From IMG/VR virus record IMGVR_UViG_3300005915_000037, positions 1 through 44,866 of that record: a stretch of 44,866 nt of DNA. One strand, 5' to 3'. Shown in pieces: positions 8,849-17,964 of this stretch. The translations under genes and the position numbers were made by a program. The notes beneath the pieces were generated by a model. That model did not search any database and had not been told where the DNA came from. It saw only the letters and a program-made list of their open reading frames with translations. The stretch's first letter is position 1. Each line of letters opens with the position of its first letter. The stretch comes from a virus.

Positions 8849-9634
8849 ATGGCTTTTGAATATGCAGGAATAGACCTCACGGCGGATCCCTACTATTGTA
8901 GCCTCATGAGCGCGTCTCTGGCGGGCTCCTTGCGCAGATCGGTACAGCCAAAGGGTGTTACCCCAGGCGCCGCGATAGGGGCAGGCACAGCGGGCGAGGC
9001 AAATATCCAGATAGAATTTGCTATTCAGCGCAGCGTGAGAGCTGACGTGCTGGCGGCGCTCGACGCTCTCAAGTATCTGCTCGACTACGAACTGGCACAA
9101 CCACTGAAGCTCGACCCATGGCCGGACAGGTTTTGGAATGTCGTCCCAGTTGATGTCTTGAATTCAGAGCTGATCGGAATGGGGGACACCGGAGAGACGA
9201 TCCCTATGGGCTGGTTGGCCCCCAGCCCATTCGCGATGCGCAACACGCTCACCACGATCCCAACGTCCATAATTGCAGCTTCGCCCCACACTCTCAATAT
9301 CACGCATCCCACATACCTTGCTGTCGGGACGTGGCGGGCCGAGCCCATATACATCATTCACGCGACGACGGTCACGGGACTTGTGAAGTTAGAAAACGTG
9401 ACAGCCGGCACAAGCCTCACGCTGACTTCGACGCTCACAAATGGCGACTACCTCAAGATCGACGTGGCGGCACGCCAGGTGTCTCGGAGCGCCGACGGAA
9501 TAACCTATACGCCAGTGATCGGGTACACTGCCGAAACCTTCCCATATTTGCTCCCCCGAGTCACGAACAGCATAAGGGTTACGAACGTCGCCGGAACGCT
9601 TGACGTAACATTCAACGAACGGCACAAGGTATAG
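8849..9634 (+). CDS. Distal tail (Dit-like) protein
   Basis: A 261-residue protein starting at the base after the tape measure stop. Immediately downstream of the tape measure is the usual place for the distal tail hub. The N-terminal half (residues ~1-110) has the barrel-and-helix pattern of Dit/siphovirus tail components, with a helix at RADVLAALDALKYLLDYELA. The C-terminal half is beta-rich (TAGTSLTLTSTLTNGDYLKI, RVTNVAGTLDVTFNERH) and may be a carbohydrate-binding-like galectin domain, as in many Dits. The assignment is from position and overall pattern, not a unique motif. Confidence 0.65.
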   Translation: MAFEYAGIDLTADPYYCSLMSASLAGSLRRSVQPKGVTPGAAIGAGTAGEANIQIEFAIQRSVRADVLAALDALKYLLDYELAQPLKLDPWPDRFWNVVPVDVLNSELIGMGDTGETIPMGWLAPSPFAMRNTLTTIPTSIIAASPHTLNITHPTYLAVGTWRAEPIYIIHATTVTGLVKLENVTAGTSLTLTSTLTNGDYLKIDVAARQVSRSADGITYTPVIGYTAETFPYLLPRVTNSIRVTNVAGTLDVTFNERHKV

Positions 9635-9637
9635 ATT

Positions 9638-10393
9638 ATGGAACTCTCAGCGCCCGCCATTGACTATCTGATTCTAAACATTGCAGCTCCGATCACGGCC
9701 GTGGCCACAACAGGCACGGTCGAAGCCGCTGAGGGTCTTGAAATCCCGACAATCCCAGCGGGCAGATGGCTGAGCGCCCGGGCGGTCAACGCCGCATCGG
9801 CTGACAGGATAACCTTCGAGGTATGGCAGGGCTCTGACGAGGTTCTGATAACGGACGTGACGGTGGACACACTGACTTTCGTTCGGACAGCGACAGCCCG
9901 CGCCATCGCCGCTGGGGAGCTTCTGGTGTTCGCTTACGGCGCCTTCGAGGCAAACGCGCTCAAGCAGCACGTTCTAAACATCGAGGCGATGCTGCTCAAG
10001 ATGACGGACGGATCCGTGGATCATATACCGCGCTACGACTCGGACGGAGCACCGAGCGAGCTACTTGTGAGCGAATCCGCGCCCCAGGCCATGACAGTCT
10101 TGATTCAGCCGGGCCACGCCTGGATTGACGGGCGTGTTGCGGGACTCCTGGAGGAAGCCACAAGCGCCGTGATTGTCGCCCCGGCGACCACGCAGCGCAT
10201 AGACGTGATCGAGCTACTGCGAGGCTCTGGCGGGCTTCTGGACCGCGTGAACGTAGTGACAGGCGTAGAGTCCGGAACCCCGGCGACCCCAGCCGTGAGT
10301 TCGGGAGGCATCGCGCTGGCAAGTGTCTTGACGCTGGCAGCCACATCGGCCATAACGGACGCGGACATAACTGACTTGAGGGTGCGCAGATAA
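9638..10393 (+). CDS. Minor tail / baseplate protein
   Basis: A 251-residue beta-rich protein three bases after the Dit-like gene. The second half contains the phrases SAPQAMTVLIQPGHAWIDGR and TTQRIDVIELLR, a pattern I recognise from the conserved shaft/shoulder region of many phage baseplate and receptor-binding proteins (a [LM]xVxxGxAWIDGR block followed by an RxDxIxL strand). The first ~90 residues look like a small beta-sandwich. It overlaps the next gene by one base (TAATG), so tail-tip assembly is probably coordinated. It could be a peripheral baseplate or receptor-binding component; host ligand unknown. Confidence 0.6.
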   Translation: MELSAPAIDYLILNIAAPITAVATTGTVEAAEGLEIPTIPAGRWLSARAVNAASADRITFEVWQGSDEVLITDVTVDTLTFVRTATARAIAAGELLVFAYGAFEANALKQHVLNIEAMLLKMTDGSVDHIPRYDSDGAPSELLVSESAPQAMTVLIQPGHAWIDGRVAGLLEEATSAVIVAPATTQRIDVIELLRGSGGLLDRVNVVTGVESGTPATPAVSSGGIALASVLTLAATSAITDADITDLRVRR

Positions 10394-12198
10394 TGGCAAT
10401 CGGGGGCACACTTGGGACACTGACGCTCGGGCAAATGCCGGGCGGCGGTGAATTCCTCACACCTGAGCAGCTCGGCAACCGAGAGGCATGGAGCATCTAC
10501 GTTTGCACGGGCGACCTTCGGATCATCGGGCAGCTCACCGAAGTAGTCGAGGCCGTGTTGACCGAAACGCAGAACGGTGCATGGGAGTTGCAGCTCAAAG
10601 TATCGTACGGCGACACGTATCGCGAGTATTTGGACCGGCCATACGCGATCCAGGTCTACTCCCGCGACGGCTCTCTATATCAGAGCTTTCTGATTTGGCA
10701 GCGGGCCTACGACTCGGACGCAGATGGCGGCGAATTCGTAACGCTGGGATGTCTGTCGTTGCTCAGCGCACTAAGCAAAACGCATCCCGAGTCAGACGTA
10801 GAGTTCCCTGCCACCACTACAATTCGGACATACATCGACACCATACTCGGCTGGGCGAATGTAAACTCTCCAATCCTGAAGGTCGGCAGGATTTCCAACA
10901 CAATCCGCTTACTTAAACGACCCATCTCAGTCACAACGGAAGACAACGGGCTTGGCGTATTGATGCGGCTTTTCGGCATGGTAGGCGGTGCCTTCCGAAT
11001 CAACGGGCGCGGTCAGTTCTACTGGGAAGACGCAGCCTTCGGAATGCCGAAGAGCGTCGAATACACGAAGGATGCAAATCTCCTAGAGCTGCATTTGATG
11101 GACGACTACTCCGACGTGCGCAACCGCGTCGCGACACGCGGCAGCCTGAAATATCAAAGAACAACACGCTACGCAACTGGCGATCTGCTCGGCTACGATG
11201 ATTGGGTTGAGGGCGGGCCCGCAAGCATCACGAAGCATGGGACCTGCCATTGGTCTGAGACCATAGATAGCCTTCGAAGCTCAGAGGCCGTGTTGGATGT
11301 CAGCGCGCAAACGATAGCGAAACGCCAGAACGGGGGACAGAGTTTCGCGGGCGTAGTCCAAGACCGAAGCCAGCTCGCACAATACGAGTATTCGAGCGCC
11401 TATGCTATCGTCGTGGGGGCTTCGGCACGCATCGTGCATCCAGAGGTAGCGGGCGGGTCTGCGAGCTTCGACATCGTACGGGTGACACGCACTCTCCTGG
11501 ATCCGGACATTGTAGAGGTGGAGTTCGGCGATCTGGAGATGAGCCTGGTCGAGTGGATGGCTGACACCGTAATTACGCAGGCGCAGCCTGGCGGAGGCGC
11601 GCCTGTGGCACCGGTAGACGATGCGTTCCTGCCCACTCCGGTAGACCCGACCGTTTCCGCAAGCGTGGGCTCCGATGGGGATACGAACTTTGCGGCACGA
11701 TGGGACCACGGGCACGCGTTCGTAGGTGAGTCCGGCGGCACGCAAGACGTGATCGATACGTTGGAAAACATAGCCGATCCGCTCTACGCCGCGCTCGTGG
11801 GAGCCATGGAGTCGGCATTAGATTATGGGAATCTTGATGGTATCGCTGCCGACATACTTGCGCTTCAACAAGCAGTCGCCGCGCTTCAACAAGCAATCGC
11901 AGATCTAGACGAAATTCCTCTGCCGTCGGTCAATGTTCAGCGGGTATCAATGGACGGCTCTCCCGGCACGGAATCGTTTAACAAGTATGCCCGTGGCGAC
12001 TCTTCGCCCCGCGGCATGCCGCGACGCAGAGCCTCTAACAAGTCAGCGCTTGTGTTTGGCATTGATGGCCCAATAGAGCCCGGCCAGTTCTGCACAACGC
12101 ACGATGACAGGGCTTACTTTGTTACAACCGACGGGGATGTCGTGTGCATGACTAACTGGCCTCCTTTCGATGATTACGTTCCACCAGAGGAGCCGTAG
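10393..12198 (+). CDS. Tail-tip hub protein (Tal / prophage tail protein-like)
   Basis: A 601-residue protein translationally coupled to its upstream neighbour. Residues ~30-380 follow the baseplate hub pattern shared by gp27-like/Tal proteins: a first beta domain (WELQLKVSYGDTYREYL, PYAIQVYSRDG), a middle with CLSLLSALSK, and a late segment FDIVRVTRTLLDPDIVEVEF with a DVRNRVATRGS loop. After ~residue 395 comes a Gly/Pro-rich linker, a VDPTVSASVGSDGDTNFAAR block typical of tail fibre attachment regions, and a short coiled coil (ILALQQAVAALQQAIADLD, about nt 11855-11910) suggesting trimerisation. No peptidase motif is evident. It closes the tube and likely contacts the host. Confidence 0.68.
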   Translation: MAIGGTLGTLTLGQMPGGGEFLTPEQLGNREAWSIYVCTGDLRIIGQLTEVVEAVLTETQNGAWELQLKVSYGDTYREYLDRPYAIQVYSRDGSLYQSFLIWQRAYDSDADGGEFVTLGCLSLLSALSKTHPESDVEFPATTTIRTYIDTILGWANVNSPILKVGRISNTIRLLKRPISVTTEDNGLGVLMRLFGMVGGAFRINGRGQFYWEDAAFGMPKSVEYTKDANLLELHLMDDYSDVRNRVATRGSLKYQRTTRYATGDLLGYDDWVEGGPASITKHGTCHWSETIDSLRSSEAVLDVSAQTIAKRQNGGQSFAGVVQDRSQLAQYEYSSAYAIVVGASARIVHPEVAGGSASFDIVRVTRTLLDPDIVEVEFGDLEMSLVEWMADTVITQAQPGGGAPVAPVDDAFLPTPVDPTVSASVGSDGDTNFAARWDHGHAFVGESGGTQDVIDTLENIADPLYAALVGAMESALDYGNLDGIAADILALQQAVAALQQAIADLDEIPLPSVNVQRVSMDGSPGTESFNKYARGDSSPRGMPRRRASNKSALVFGIDGPIEPGQFCTTHDDRAYFVTTDGDVVCMTNWPPFDDYVPPEEP

Positions 12199-12200
12199 AG

Positions 12201-13592
12201 ATGCCGTGGCCGTTTGCTGGAAACTGGAGTGAAGTGCGGATGAATCGCCTTCAGCCAGAAGATGAAGACCTGATGTCGATATTTGTGGCTTTGGCTAGAG
12301 CCGTCAACGAACGGGAAGAGCTTATTAACGGAAGCCCTCAGACACTGTGGCTTATAAATGCAGACGAGACGGGCGAAAAGTATTATCCAACCGAGGGAGA
12401 CATGGCCGGCTTTCCGCTCGTCGGTCCTTTCACGTATCACGATCCCATCTCGTATGCGCTGCGAAGGAACCTCGGCAGACTGGGGGTCGCAATAGGACAG
12501 CTGATACCAAGATTCACCGATCCGTCTGCCACAACCGAACGCATCCCAGTAGACGTGTCGGCTGTTTACGCCAGGTGGGGCGAAGACATCGACATCAATT
12601 ACTTCTACAACAATACGCGGTCATGGCAGGACTACAGGCCATGGGTTGTAGCGCGTGACATTCTGAATCTGCTGCGGTATAGATTCGTTGACATCCCAGG
12701 ACACGTCCAACCGCGCAATAGGGAGTTCATCACATACCCGGCGCTTGATGATTTCAACCAGTCCAATGAAGGCCCATTCCCGATCCACTTTCCTTTTCCA
12801 ACCCCATTTCCGGAATGGATCGTGCTTGATGACCCGCCGCAAGGAAATGAACTCCGCCTCGACACGGACGGATCCTTCGACATGAAGGCATGGGAGGCAT
12901 TTGATCGAAAAAGCCTAACGCTAGAAGAGACACCAGGGCGCTGTGAGGTGGATTCCTATGTGGGCATCAGCCTATTCGGAGCGTTCCCCGAAGGGGGGAC
13001 ATCCCCATCATTTTTGAGGCACGAGACAGAGAGAACGGTGTTCCCAATCGTATACGAATGGGATGTTCAGAAGATTGAAAGCAGCTCTGTGTTGTTCGAT
13101 GTGGCGGCGGTTTCTTTGGGAGGGGAGGTAGTCAGCCTGATTGGAAGCACTGAAAAGCAGACACAGAACTTGCGACTGCCAGTAAATCTGGAAATGACAC
13201 ACGGACCGACCAGAGACCATCTTGGCAATTTGCCTGAAGGTTACGAGAGCTACGAAACAAAAAAGTACATTGTGTTGCCCGCCGGGGATGATACTCCAGA
13301 GACGGTGGAGTCTATCGACTTTAGTCACCCGCAAGAGATCACGACAATCACGGTTTCATTGCATCTGACCTCTTGGTTGTCTGAGTCAGGCACATTTCTT
13401 GAAAGGTACCCGTTTAAGTATACGGGGCCATTTTCTCCAGTTGTGATACCACAGCCATACCCATACCCAGATCTAATAGAACCCTATTGGTTTCACGACT
13501 TCTATCTTGGTGGTTTTGGGCGATGGCGAATGCGTGCGCCTTCGGTTTTGCATGCGGTTATAGACATGGCTGCAACGTTTTCGGACCAATAG
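12201..13592 (+). CDS. Tail-region protein of unknown function
   Basis: A 463-residue protein behind GAG-rich upstream sequence, two bases after the hub gene. I do not recognise the family. The N-terminal ~100 residues are helical (LMSIFVALARAVNEREELIN), the middle is Pro/Phe-rich (FPIHFPFPTPFPEWIVLD), and the last ~200 residues are beta-rich with a Tyr/Pro-rich patch (IPQPYPYPDLIEPYWFHD). No signal peptide, membrane segment or catalytic motif is visible. Its place between the tail hub and the endolysin-like gene suggests a peripheral tail or adhesion component. The whole length is one uninterrupted frame with codon use like its neighbours. Confidence 0.7.
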   Translation: MPWPFAGNWSEVRMNRLQPEDEDLMSIFVALARAVNEREELINGSPQTLWLINADETGEKYYPTEGDMAGFPLVGPFTYHDPISYALRRNLGRLGVAIGQLIPRFTDPSATTERIPVDVSAVYARWGEDIDINYFYNNTRSWQDYRPWVVARDILNLLRYRFVDIPGHVQPRNREFITYPALDDFNQSNEGPFPIHFPFPTPFPEWIVLDDPPQGNELRLDTDGSFDMKAWEAFDRKSLTLEETPGRCEVDSYVGISLFGAFPEGGTSPSFLRHETERTVFPIVYEWDVQKIESSSVLFDVAAVSLGGEVVSLIGSTEKQTQNLRLPVNLEMTHGPTRDHLGNLPEGYESYETKKYIVLPAGDDTPETVESIDFSHPQEITTITVSLHLTSWLSESGTFLERYPFKYTGPFSPVVIPQPYPYPDLIEPYWFHDFYLGGFGRWRMRAPSVLHAVIDMAATFSDQ

Positions 13593-13601
13593 GAGCACAC
13601 C

Positions 13602-14168
13602 ATGACAGAGCAATGCTTCAGGATTCAGGGAATCGCGATGGACTGTGCTGCGAGCGTCTACGGCAAGACCCCGCCCTCGGACGAATATGCTCGACGCGTG
13701 GCCGCGCTCCTGGTGGGCACAGCGGCAGTAGAGTCCGCCTTCATCCATCGCAGACAGATCGGGTTTAGTTGGACGAACACGGGTGGCGGATGGTCTCTGT
13801 GGCAGCTCGAAGCCGGAAGCATTCACGACTCACTGAAGTACTTGGGGAGACGTGAAGATCTGCATAGGCGCTGTGAAGCGTGGCTGCTCGGGCCGGGCGG
13901 TGAAGGCCAAATGCCTTGGCTATTGGATTCGATGCTTGCGCGGTCGAGCCGCCTCTACCACCTGCAAGCCGTGGCCGTAAGCGACCGGCTGGCGTGTCTG
14001 TTTGCGCGGCTTCATTACATGCGATTCCCAGACCCTGTGCCCGCTGCCGAGAAAGATCGTGCAATTTACTGGAAACAATTTTACAATACCGCCAAAGGCG
14101 CTGGAACTACTGACAGGTACATAGAAGCGATCAGGTCGCTGGTACACACACAATCCGAAAGGGAATAG
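13602..14168 (+). CDS. Endolysin-like muralytic enzyme (lysozyme/transglycosylase fold)
   Basis: A 188-residue protein behind AGGAG. It shows the signature of a phage lysozyme-like family: VGTAAVESAF (Glu44 as candidate catalytic acid), GGGWSLWQLEAGSIHDSL (residues ~61-77), and a late YWKQFYNTAKGAGTTDRYI block. The order Glu, then a G-x-x-Q-x-E segment, matches lytic transglycosylase or goose-type lysozyme active sites, which cleave peptidoglycan glycan strands. There is no signal peptide and no wall-binding domain, fitting a holin-dependent endolysin for a Gram-negative host. It lies between the tail genes and the holin-type genes, though a large fibre gene interrupts the cassette. A virion-associated muralytic role is also possible. 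Confidence 0.68.
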   Translation: MTEQCFRIQGIAMDCAASVYGKTPPSDEYARRVAALLVGTAAVESAFIHRRQIGFSWTNTGGGWSLWQLEAGSIHDSLKYLGRREDLHRRCEAWLLGPGGEGQMPWLLDSMLARSSRLYHLQAVAVSDRLACLFARLHYMRFPDPVPAAEKDRAIYWKQFYNTAKGAGTTDRYIEAIRSLVHTQSERE

Positions 14169-14170
14169 AC

Positions 14171-16837
14171 ATGTTTTTGACCCCGAAGAGAGACATATTC
14201 GCAGAGGCATTGATCGGGATTCTGATAGTCGTCGCGCTTGTAGTCGGCGCGGGCTTCGTAGCAGAGCTTCGGACGGCGTATGCCGCGCCAACAAACCCGG
14301 AATGGATTGAGGAAGCGAACTTCGGGGGTGGCATCGCTGACGCAGATGGCGGCGGATACATCGACAAGTACGGTTACTTCGAGACATCGAACGTGGTCGA
14401 GTCAAACACCTCAGTCATAAACACGAGCCTTGAATGCGGCAACGGGGACACCGTAAGCACGGCCAGCCTGGTTGCGCTTCAGTCCGACCTTGGGGTTGGC
14501 GGTACGGGGGTGATCGATCTGGCGGGAGTTGCGGCAGATGACTTCGTTCAGTACAACTCCAGCACGACTAAGATGGAGCCAGTGGACAACACGGCGGCGG
14601 CGGCTCTTGAGAATGGCGCGAACGTCGGATTCCTGAATGAAGGGGAAACCATTGCAGCCGATTGGATCAACACTGCGAATCCATGGGCTATCAACGAAGG
14701 CGGCACAGGCGCAGCCACGGCAAGCGCGGCGCGCACAGCGCTTGATGTCCAACAGCTCAACGCTTATCTAACGGACCTGTCGGACGGCACGCTCTCGAAG
14801 AGCGCCGTCGAGGACTCCACAAACTGGGACACGGCCTACACCGACAGGCTCAAGTGGGACGGCGGAGCAACAGGACTGGTAGCGGGTACCGGAAGAACGT
14901 CCCTTGGTCTGGGCACGCTGGCGGTCGAGGACACAATCGACTTGACTGTGGACACCACCGGGACACTCCCTGCGGTCATGGTAGGCACCGGGCTGACAGA
15001 TGCGCAGGTATCCAACACGCTGACGGCCTCTATCTTCGTCGGGACAGGATCCACGTCAAACGCGGTGGATCTCGGAACAGGTGAGGTGAGCGGCACGCTT
15101 GGGATGGACAGCTTCTTGGTGGGTGGAAACATTGTGGTTGAGGGCAGTTTTGCCATCGACGCAACAAGCATCCCGGATTTTGCCTATGACTCAAAATGGA
15201 CCGATGATTGCTTCGACATCGACTACTACGGGTCAGAGCTCTATACGACGGTGAACGCAACGCACAAGGTGGAGGTGTTGGACCTCGACGGCGCAGACGT
15301 GCGCAACTGGACAATCACGGGCGCGGGTACACAGTACTACATCCACGTTTCGGCGACGCCCGAGGTCTACGTCTCGGACTTCGACAACGACATCGTGTAC
15401 GTCTTCTCGACGACCGGCACGGCGATCCGATCCTTCGGAACCAACGGAACTGGGGACGGGGAGTTCGATGGCGTTGCGCGGCTGGTTGAGGCAGACGGCA
15501 ATCTGTGGGTTTGTGACTTCGGAAATTACAGAATTCAGAAACTCACCACGGCGGGCGTGTACGTGTCAGAAGTCGGCCTCAACAAGCTAAGTGGTCCTAC
15601 TTGGTCAAACCCACAGCCGACAGGGATTTACATAGACGGCGTGTTGGGATATGTTGCGAGCGAAAACGATAGCGTTGTCATCGACAAGATTTTTGTTTTC
15701 TACACTAGCACAATGGCTAGCACTGGCACCGCAATTGGGCCGAGTGCGGATTACTACGAGGATGTCGAGGTCTTTGACGGGTATCTCTTTGCACTAAAGC
15801 CCAGCGGCTACCTATACGTGTTTGATCTTGACACTGGCCTGGCCATCGGCAGTCACAACACAGCGCCTGGATCAGGCGACGGATATCTGATTGACCCTGA
15901 CGGCTTTGCATTTGCCGGGAACAAGGTCTGGATCGCGGAAGAGACGGACAATGCACGGGTTCAAGAGTGGGATATCTACATCGATACTACGGTCACGATC
16001 ACAAATTCCAACACCTACGGAGGGTCTGTGCTCTCAGTCGAAGGTGACGTTTTTGCCCAAGACGATATCAGCGCTTCTGACGACGTGATCGCCGGTGATG
16101 ACGTTGTTGCGGGCGGCCTGGTGTCGGCAGTCGAAACCGTTACGGGCGGAACTGGGGTCGTAGCAGCCGCCGGCAACGTGGCTTCGGCGGCGGGTGATGT
16201 CTCTGCCTTCGATGACATGCTGGCTGGCGACGATGTCGTCGCCCAAGGGCTTGTCTCTGCCGTCGAGACAGTCACGGGTGGGACGGGCCTCGTGGCGACC
16301 ACAGGCGGCGTCATCGCGGACGCCGGAGACATCGTAGCGACCCTAGGAGACATCGTGGCCACGGCGGGCGCATTCATCGCAGGAAGCGGAGCACACACGC
16401 TGACTAGCGCGGCAGGCTTGATAGACGGGGCCAAAATCCAGGACGCCACCGTAGACAATGACACGATTGATTCTACTGATGATTACGTTGTGAACGCCCT
16501 GAGCATAGCAACCAGCCTCACAGTGACGGGCGCGGTGGTTCTCGATGCCGGCACAGACACCGTAACCGCGGGCGCTACTATCGCGCACGGAGGCAGCGGG
16601 CTTGTGGTGATCGATGCGGCAACAAACGTCAGCACTAGCGCGGCTACGGCGATTGTCGCGGGTACGACCCTGGGGCAAGAACTTCGATTGATCAACATAG
16701 ACACATACACGATTACCGTGAAGGATGCGGCAGGCACGGACCTGGGCGGCGCGGACATTGTGCTGGGTGAGTTAGATGTGCTTGATCTTGTGTGGGCGGG
16801 GACGCTCTGGCTACGGGTTGGCTACCAGGATAATTAG
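14171..16837 (+). CDS. Large tail fibre with signal-like N terminus and NHL-like propeller
   Basis: An 888-residue protein two bases after the endolysin-like gene. Residues ~10-38 form a hydrophobic segment followed by AYAA-P, like a signal peptide or membrane anchor. Residues ~175-290 contain tail-fibre phrases (INEGGTGAATASAARTAL, GRTSLGLGTLAVED). Residues ~340-600 read as an NHL/six-bladed propeller: IRSFGTNGTGDGEFDGVA, then DGNLWVCDFGNYRIQKL. Residues ~615-745 hold Gly/Asp/Val repeats (GLVSAVETVTGGTG occurs twice). The last ~85 residues (SGLVVIDAATNVSTSA, LRLINIDTYTITVKDA, DLGGADIVLG) closely match the C terminus of the protein at 43221. It is probably an adhesin or receptor-binding fibre; an export signal on a fibre is odd. 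Confidence 0.72.
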   Translation: MFLTPKRDIFAEALIGILIVVALVVGAGFVAELRTAYAAPTNPEWIEEANFGGGIADADGGGYIDKYGYFETSNVVESNTSVINTSLECGNGDTVSTASLVALQSDLGVGGTGVIDLAGVAADDFVQYNSSTTKMEPVDNTAAAALENGANVGFLNEGETIAADWINTANPWAINEGGTGAATASAARTALDVQQLNAYLTDLSDGTLSKSAVEDSTNWDTAYTDRLKWDGGATGLVAGTGRTSLGLGTLAVEDTIDLTVDTTGTLPAVMVGTGLTDAQVSNTLTASIFVGTGSTSNAVDLGTGEVSGTLGMDSFLVGGNIVVEGSFAIDATSIPDFAYDSKWTDDCFDIDYYGSELYTTVNATHKVEVLDLDGADVRNWTITGAGTQYYIHVSATPEVYVSDFDNDIVYVFSTTGTAIRSFGTNGTGDGEFDGVARLVEADGNLWVCDFGNYRIQKLTTAGVYVSEVGLNKLSGPTWSNPQPTGIYIDGVLGYVASENDSVVIDKIFVFYTSTMASTGTAIGPSADYYEDVEVFDGYLFALKPSGYLYVFDLDTGLAIGSHNTAPGSGDGYLIDPDGFAFAGNKVWIAEETDNARVQEWDIYIDTTVTITNSNTYGGSVLSVEGDVFAQDDISASDDVIAGDDVVAGGLVSAVETVTGGTGVVAAAGNVASAAGDVSAFDDMLAGDDVVAQGLVSAVETVTGGTGLVATTGGVIADAGDIVATLGDIVATAGAFIAGSGAHTLTSAAGLIDGAKIQDATVDNDTIDSTDDYVVNALSIATSLTVTGAVVLDAGTDTVTAGATIAHGGSGLVVIDAATNVSTSAATAIVAGTTLGQELRLINIDTYTITVKDAAGTDLGGADIVLGELDVLDLVWAGTLWLRVGYQDN

Positions 16838-16870
16838 GCAACGACAAGAACCCAATACTCGGAGATAAGC

Positions 16871-17206
16871 ATGCCTGAAGGACAGAGCGCACTGAAGCAG
16901 ATGCGCGATAGTTGTAACCATAGCGCGGATCGCATCGACGAAACAGCCAACGAACTGGGAGAGGCGAAGGGTCACCCCGATTGCGGGGCGCACCCGTGCA
17001 TGGTGCGCGCAAACTTCGCGAACTCTGCCGGAACGGCAATGGTCTTGCGATCCAAGGCATTCGATTATGAGCAGCGGCTTGAGGAAATTGATGACAAGCG
17101 AAAAGTCTATGTCGGCGTAGCGACGAAGGTCGCGTCCAGCGCGGTGATGGGGCTGTTCACTGCCTTGGCCGCTATCCTCGGATTGAAGGTATTTGTGGGA
17201 TTCTAA
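16871..17206 (+). CDS. Small membrane protein, possible XhlA-like holin accessory
   Basis: A 111-residue protein behind GGAG. The first ~80 residues are soluble and charged, with a predicted helix (RLEEIDDKRKVYVGVATK) and two Cys close together (HPDCGAHPC). Residues ~85-110 form one hydrophobic segment (SSAVMGLFTALAAILGLKVF). This soluble-helix-plus-C-terminal-anchor layout resembles the XhlA haemolysin/holin accessory family of lysis cassettes. It is followed by a two-segment holin candidate, which supports a lysis role; the family match itself is not certain. Confidence 0.6.
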   Translation: MPEGQSALKQMRDSCNHSADRIDETANELGEAKGHPDCGAHPCMVRANFANSAGTAMVLRSKAFDYEQRLEEIDDKRKVYVGVATKVASSAVMGLFTALAAILGLKVFVGF

Positions 17207-17212
17207 CGAGGA

Positions 17213-17228
17213 TGTTCCACGTGGAACA
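17213..17228. promoter_or_regulatory. parS-like: parS-like 16-bp perfect palindrome
   Basis: TGTTCCACGTGGAACA is a perfect 16-bp palindrome. It matches the bacterial centromere consensus (TGTTNCACGTGAAACA) except for one symmetric base pair, and the core GTTCCACGTGGAAC is, as I recall, a natural parS variant in Pseudomonas and relatives. It lies in the 33-nt gap between two lysis genes and directly abuts the AAGGAGG ribosome site of the holin candidate. I see no second copy and no parA or intact parB in the window. It could also fold as an RNA hairpin (6-bp stem, 4-nt loop) beside the ribosome site. Confidence 0.7.
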
Positions 17229-17239
17229 AAGGAGGAAGT

Positions 17240-17635
17240 ATGGAGAGCGGAGACATACAGGTGAAGCCGGAAGTCGCGCCTGGCGTTACGCCCGGGGCGG
17301 AAACCACGGAATATAAGCAAGTAGGGCGTGCCGACATAATCGCGGGCATTTGCTCAGCGCTCGGAACGCTCGCAATGGTGCTTCCGTCGGCCATTGGAGC
17401 ATTGCCCGAGGAATCGCCCGTGGGTGTGATTCTGGGCATAGTCCTGATAGTCGTGGGCGCAACCCAGAGCGTTATGGTGCGACTTGGATACATGAAGTCG
17501 CGGACCGTACTGAAAGCCGAATCCATCAAGAGCCTGGGCTCAATCGCCGATGGTGCGAAAGGGCAAGCCGCAGAAACGGAAGAAAAGGGCGCCAGAGCGA
17601 AGGCTGCGGTACCAAAGAGGAGCAAACGGCCATGA
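17240..17635 (+). CDS. Holin candidate with two transmembrane segments
   Basis: A 131-residue protein with a strong AAGGAGG ribosome site. Two hydrophobic segments are visible: residues ~31-53 (ADIIAGICSALGTLAMVLPS onward) and ~59-83 (SPVGVILGIVLIVVGATQ). Between them is a short loop, and the C-terminal tail (~45 residues) is highly Lys/Arg/Ala-rich, as in many holins where the cytoplasmic tail is basic. Size and topology fit a class II holin that forms membrane lesions releasing the endolysin. It is flanked by another small membrane protein and a lipoprotein, and overlaps the latter by ATGA. Confidence 0.68.
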   Translation: MESGDIQVKPEVAPGVTPGAETTEYKQVGRADIIAGICSALGTLAMVLPSAIGALPEESPVGVILGIVLIVVGATQSVMVRLGYMKSRTVLKAESIKSLGSIADGAKGQAAETEEKGARAKAAVPKRSKRP

Positions 17636-17964
17636 ATAGGATACTCACAGGCATATTGGCCTTGGCGCTCTTACAAGCGCTCACAGGCTGCGCAACCTAC
17701 GAGTACAGGTTCACGGACGAAGCGGCGGAAGGCATAAACCCCGCCACCATGACAATGAGCGAGTTCGTGCTCTTTGCAAAACGGGAGCTGGCTACGTCGT
17801 CCGCGTCCTACGAATGGACAGGTGAAGGCCCCGGCAAGTGGACCGTGGGCGGGGACAGCCTGAACTCAGACAGCACCGATGCGCTCGAAACCGTCAATCT
17901 ACTATTCAAGACGCTGCTAGAGGCGCTGAAGGCGTACACCGCCACGATAGCGCCTATACCATAG
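17632..17964 (+). CDS. Lipoprotein of the lysis cassette, possible outer-membrane spanin
   Basis: I chose ATG 17632, which overlaps the holin stop. The 110-residue product starts MNRILTGILALALLQ and has a lipobox ending LTGC at Cys ~20, so it should be exported, lipidated and held in a membrane. The mature part is short and acidic without a known domain. A small lipoprotein at the end of a lysis cassette fits an o-spanin (Rz1-like) role in outer-membrane disruption, although no separate i-spanin is seen and Pro-richness typical of Rz1 is absent. It is the last gene before two terminators. The lipobox supports a Gram-negative host. Confidence 0.7.
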   Translation: MNRILTGILALALLQALTGCATYEYRFTDEAAEGINPATMTMSEFVLFAKRELATSSASYEWTGEGPGKWTVGGDSLNSDSTDALETVNLLFKTLLEALKAYTATIAPIP

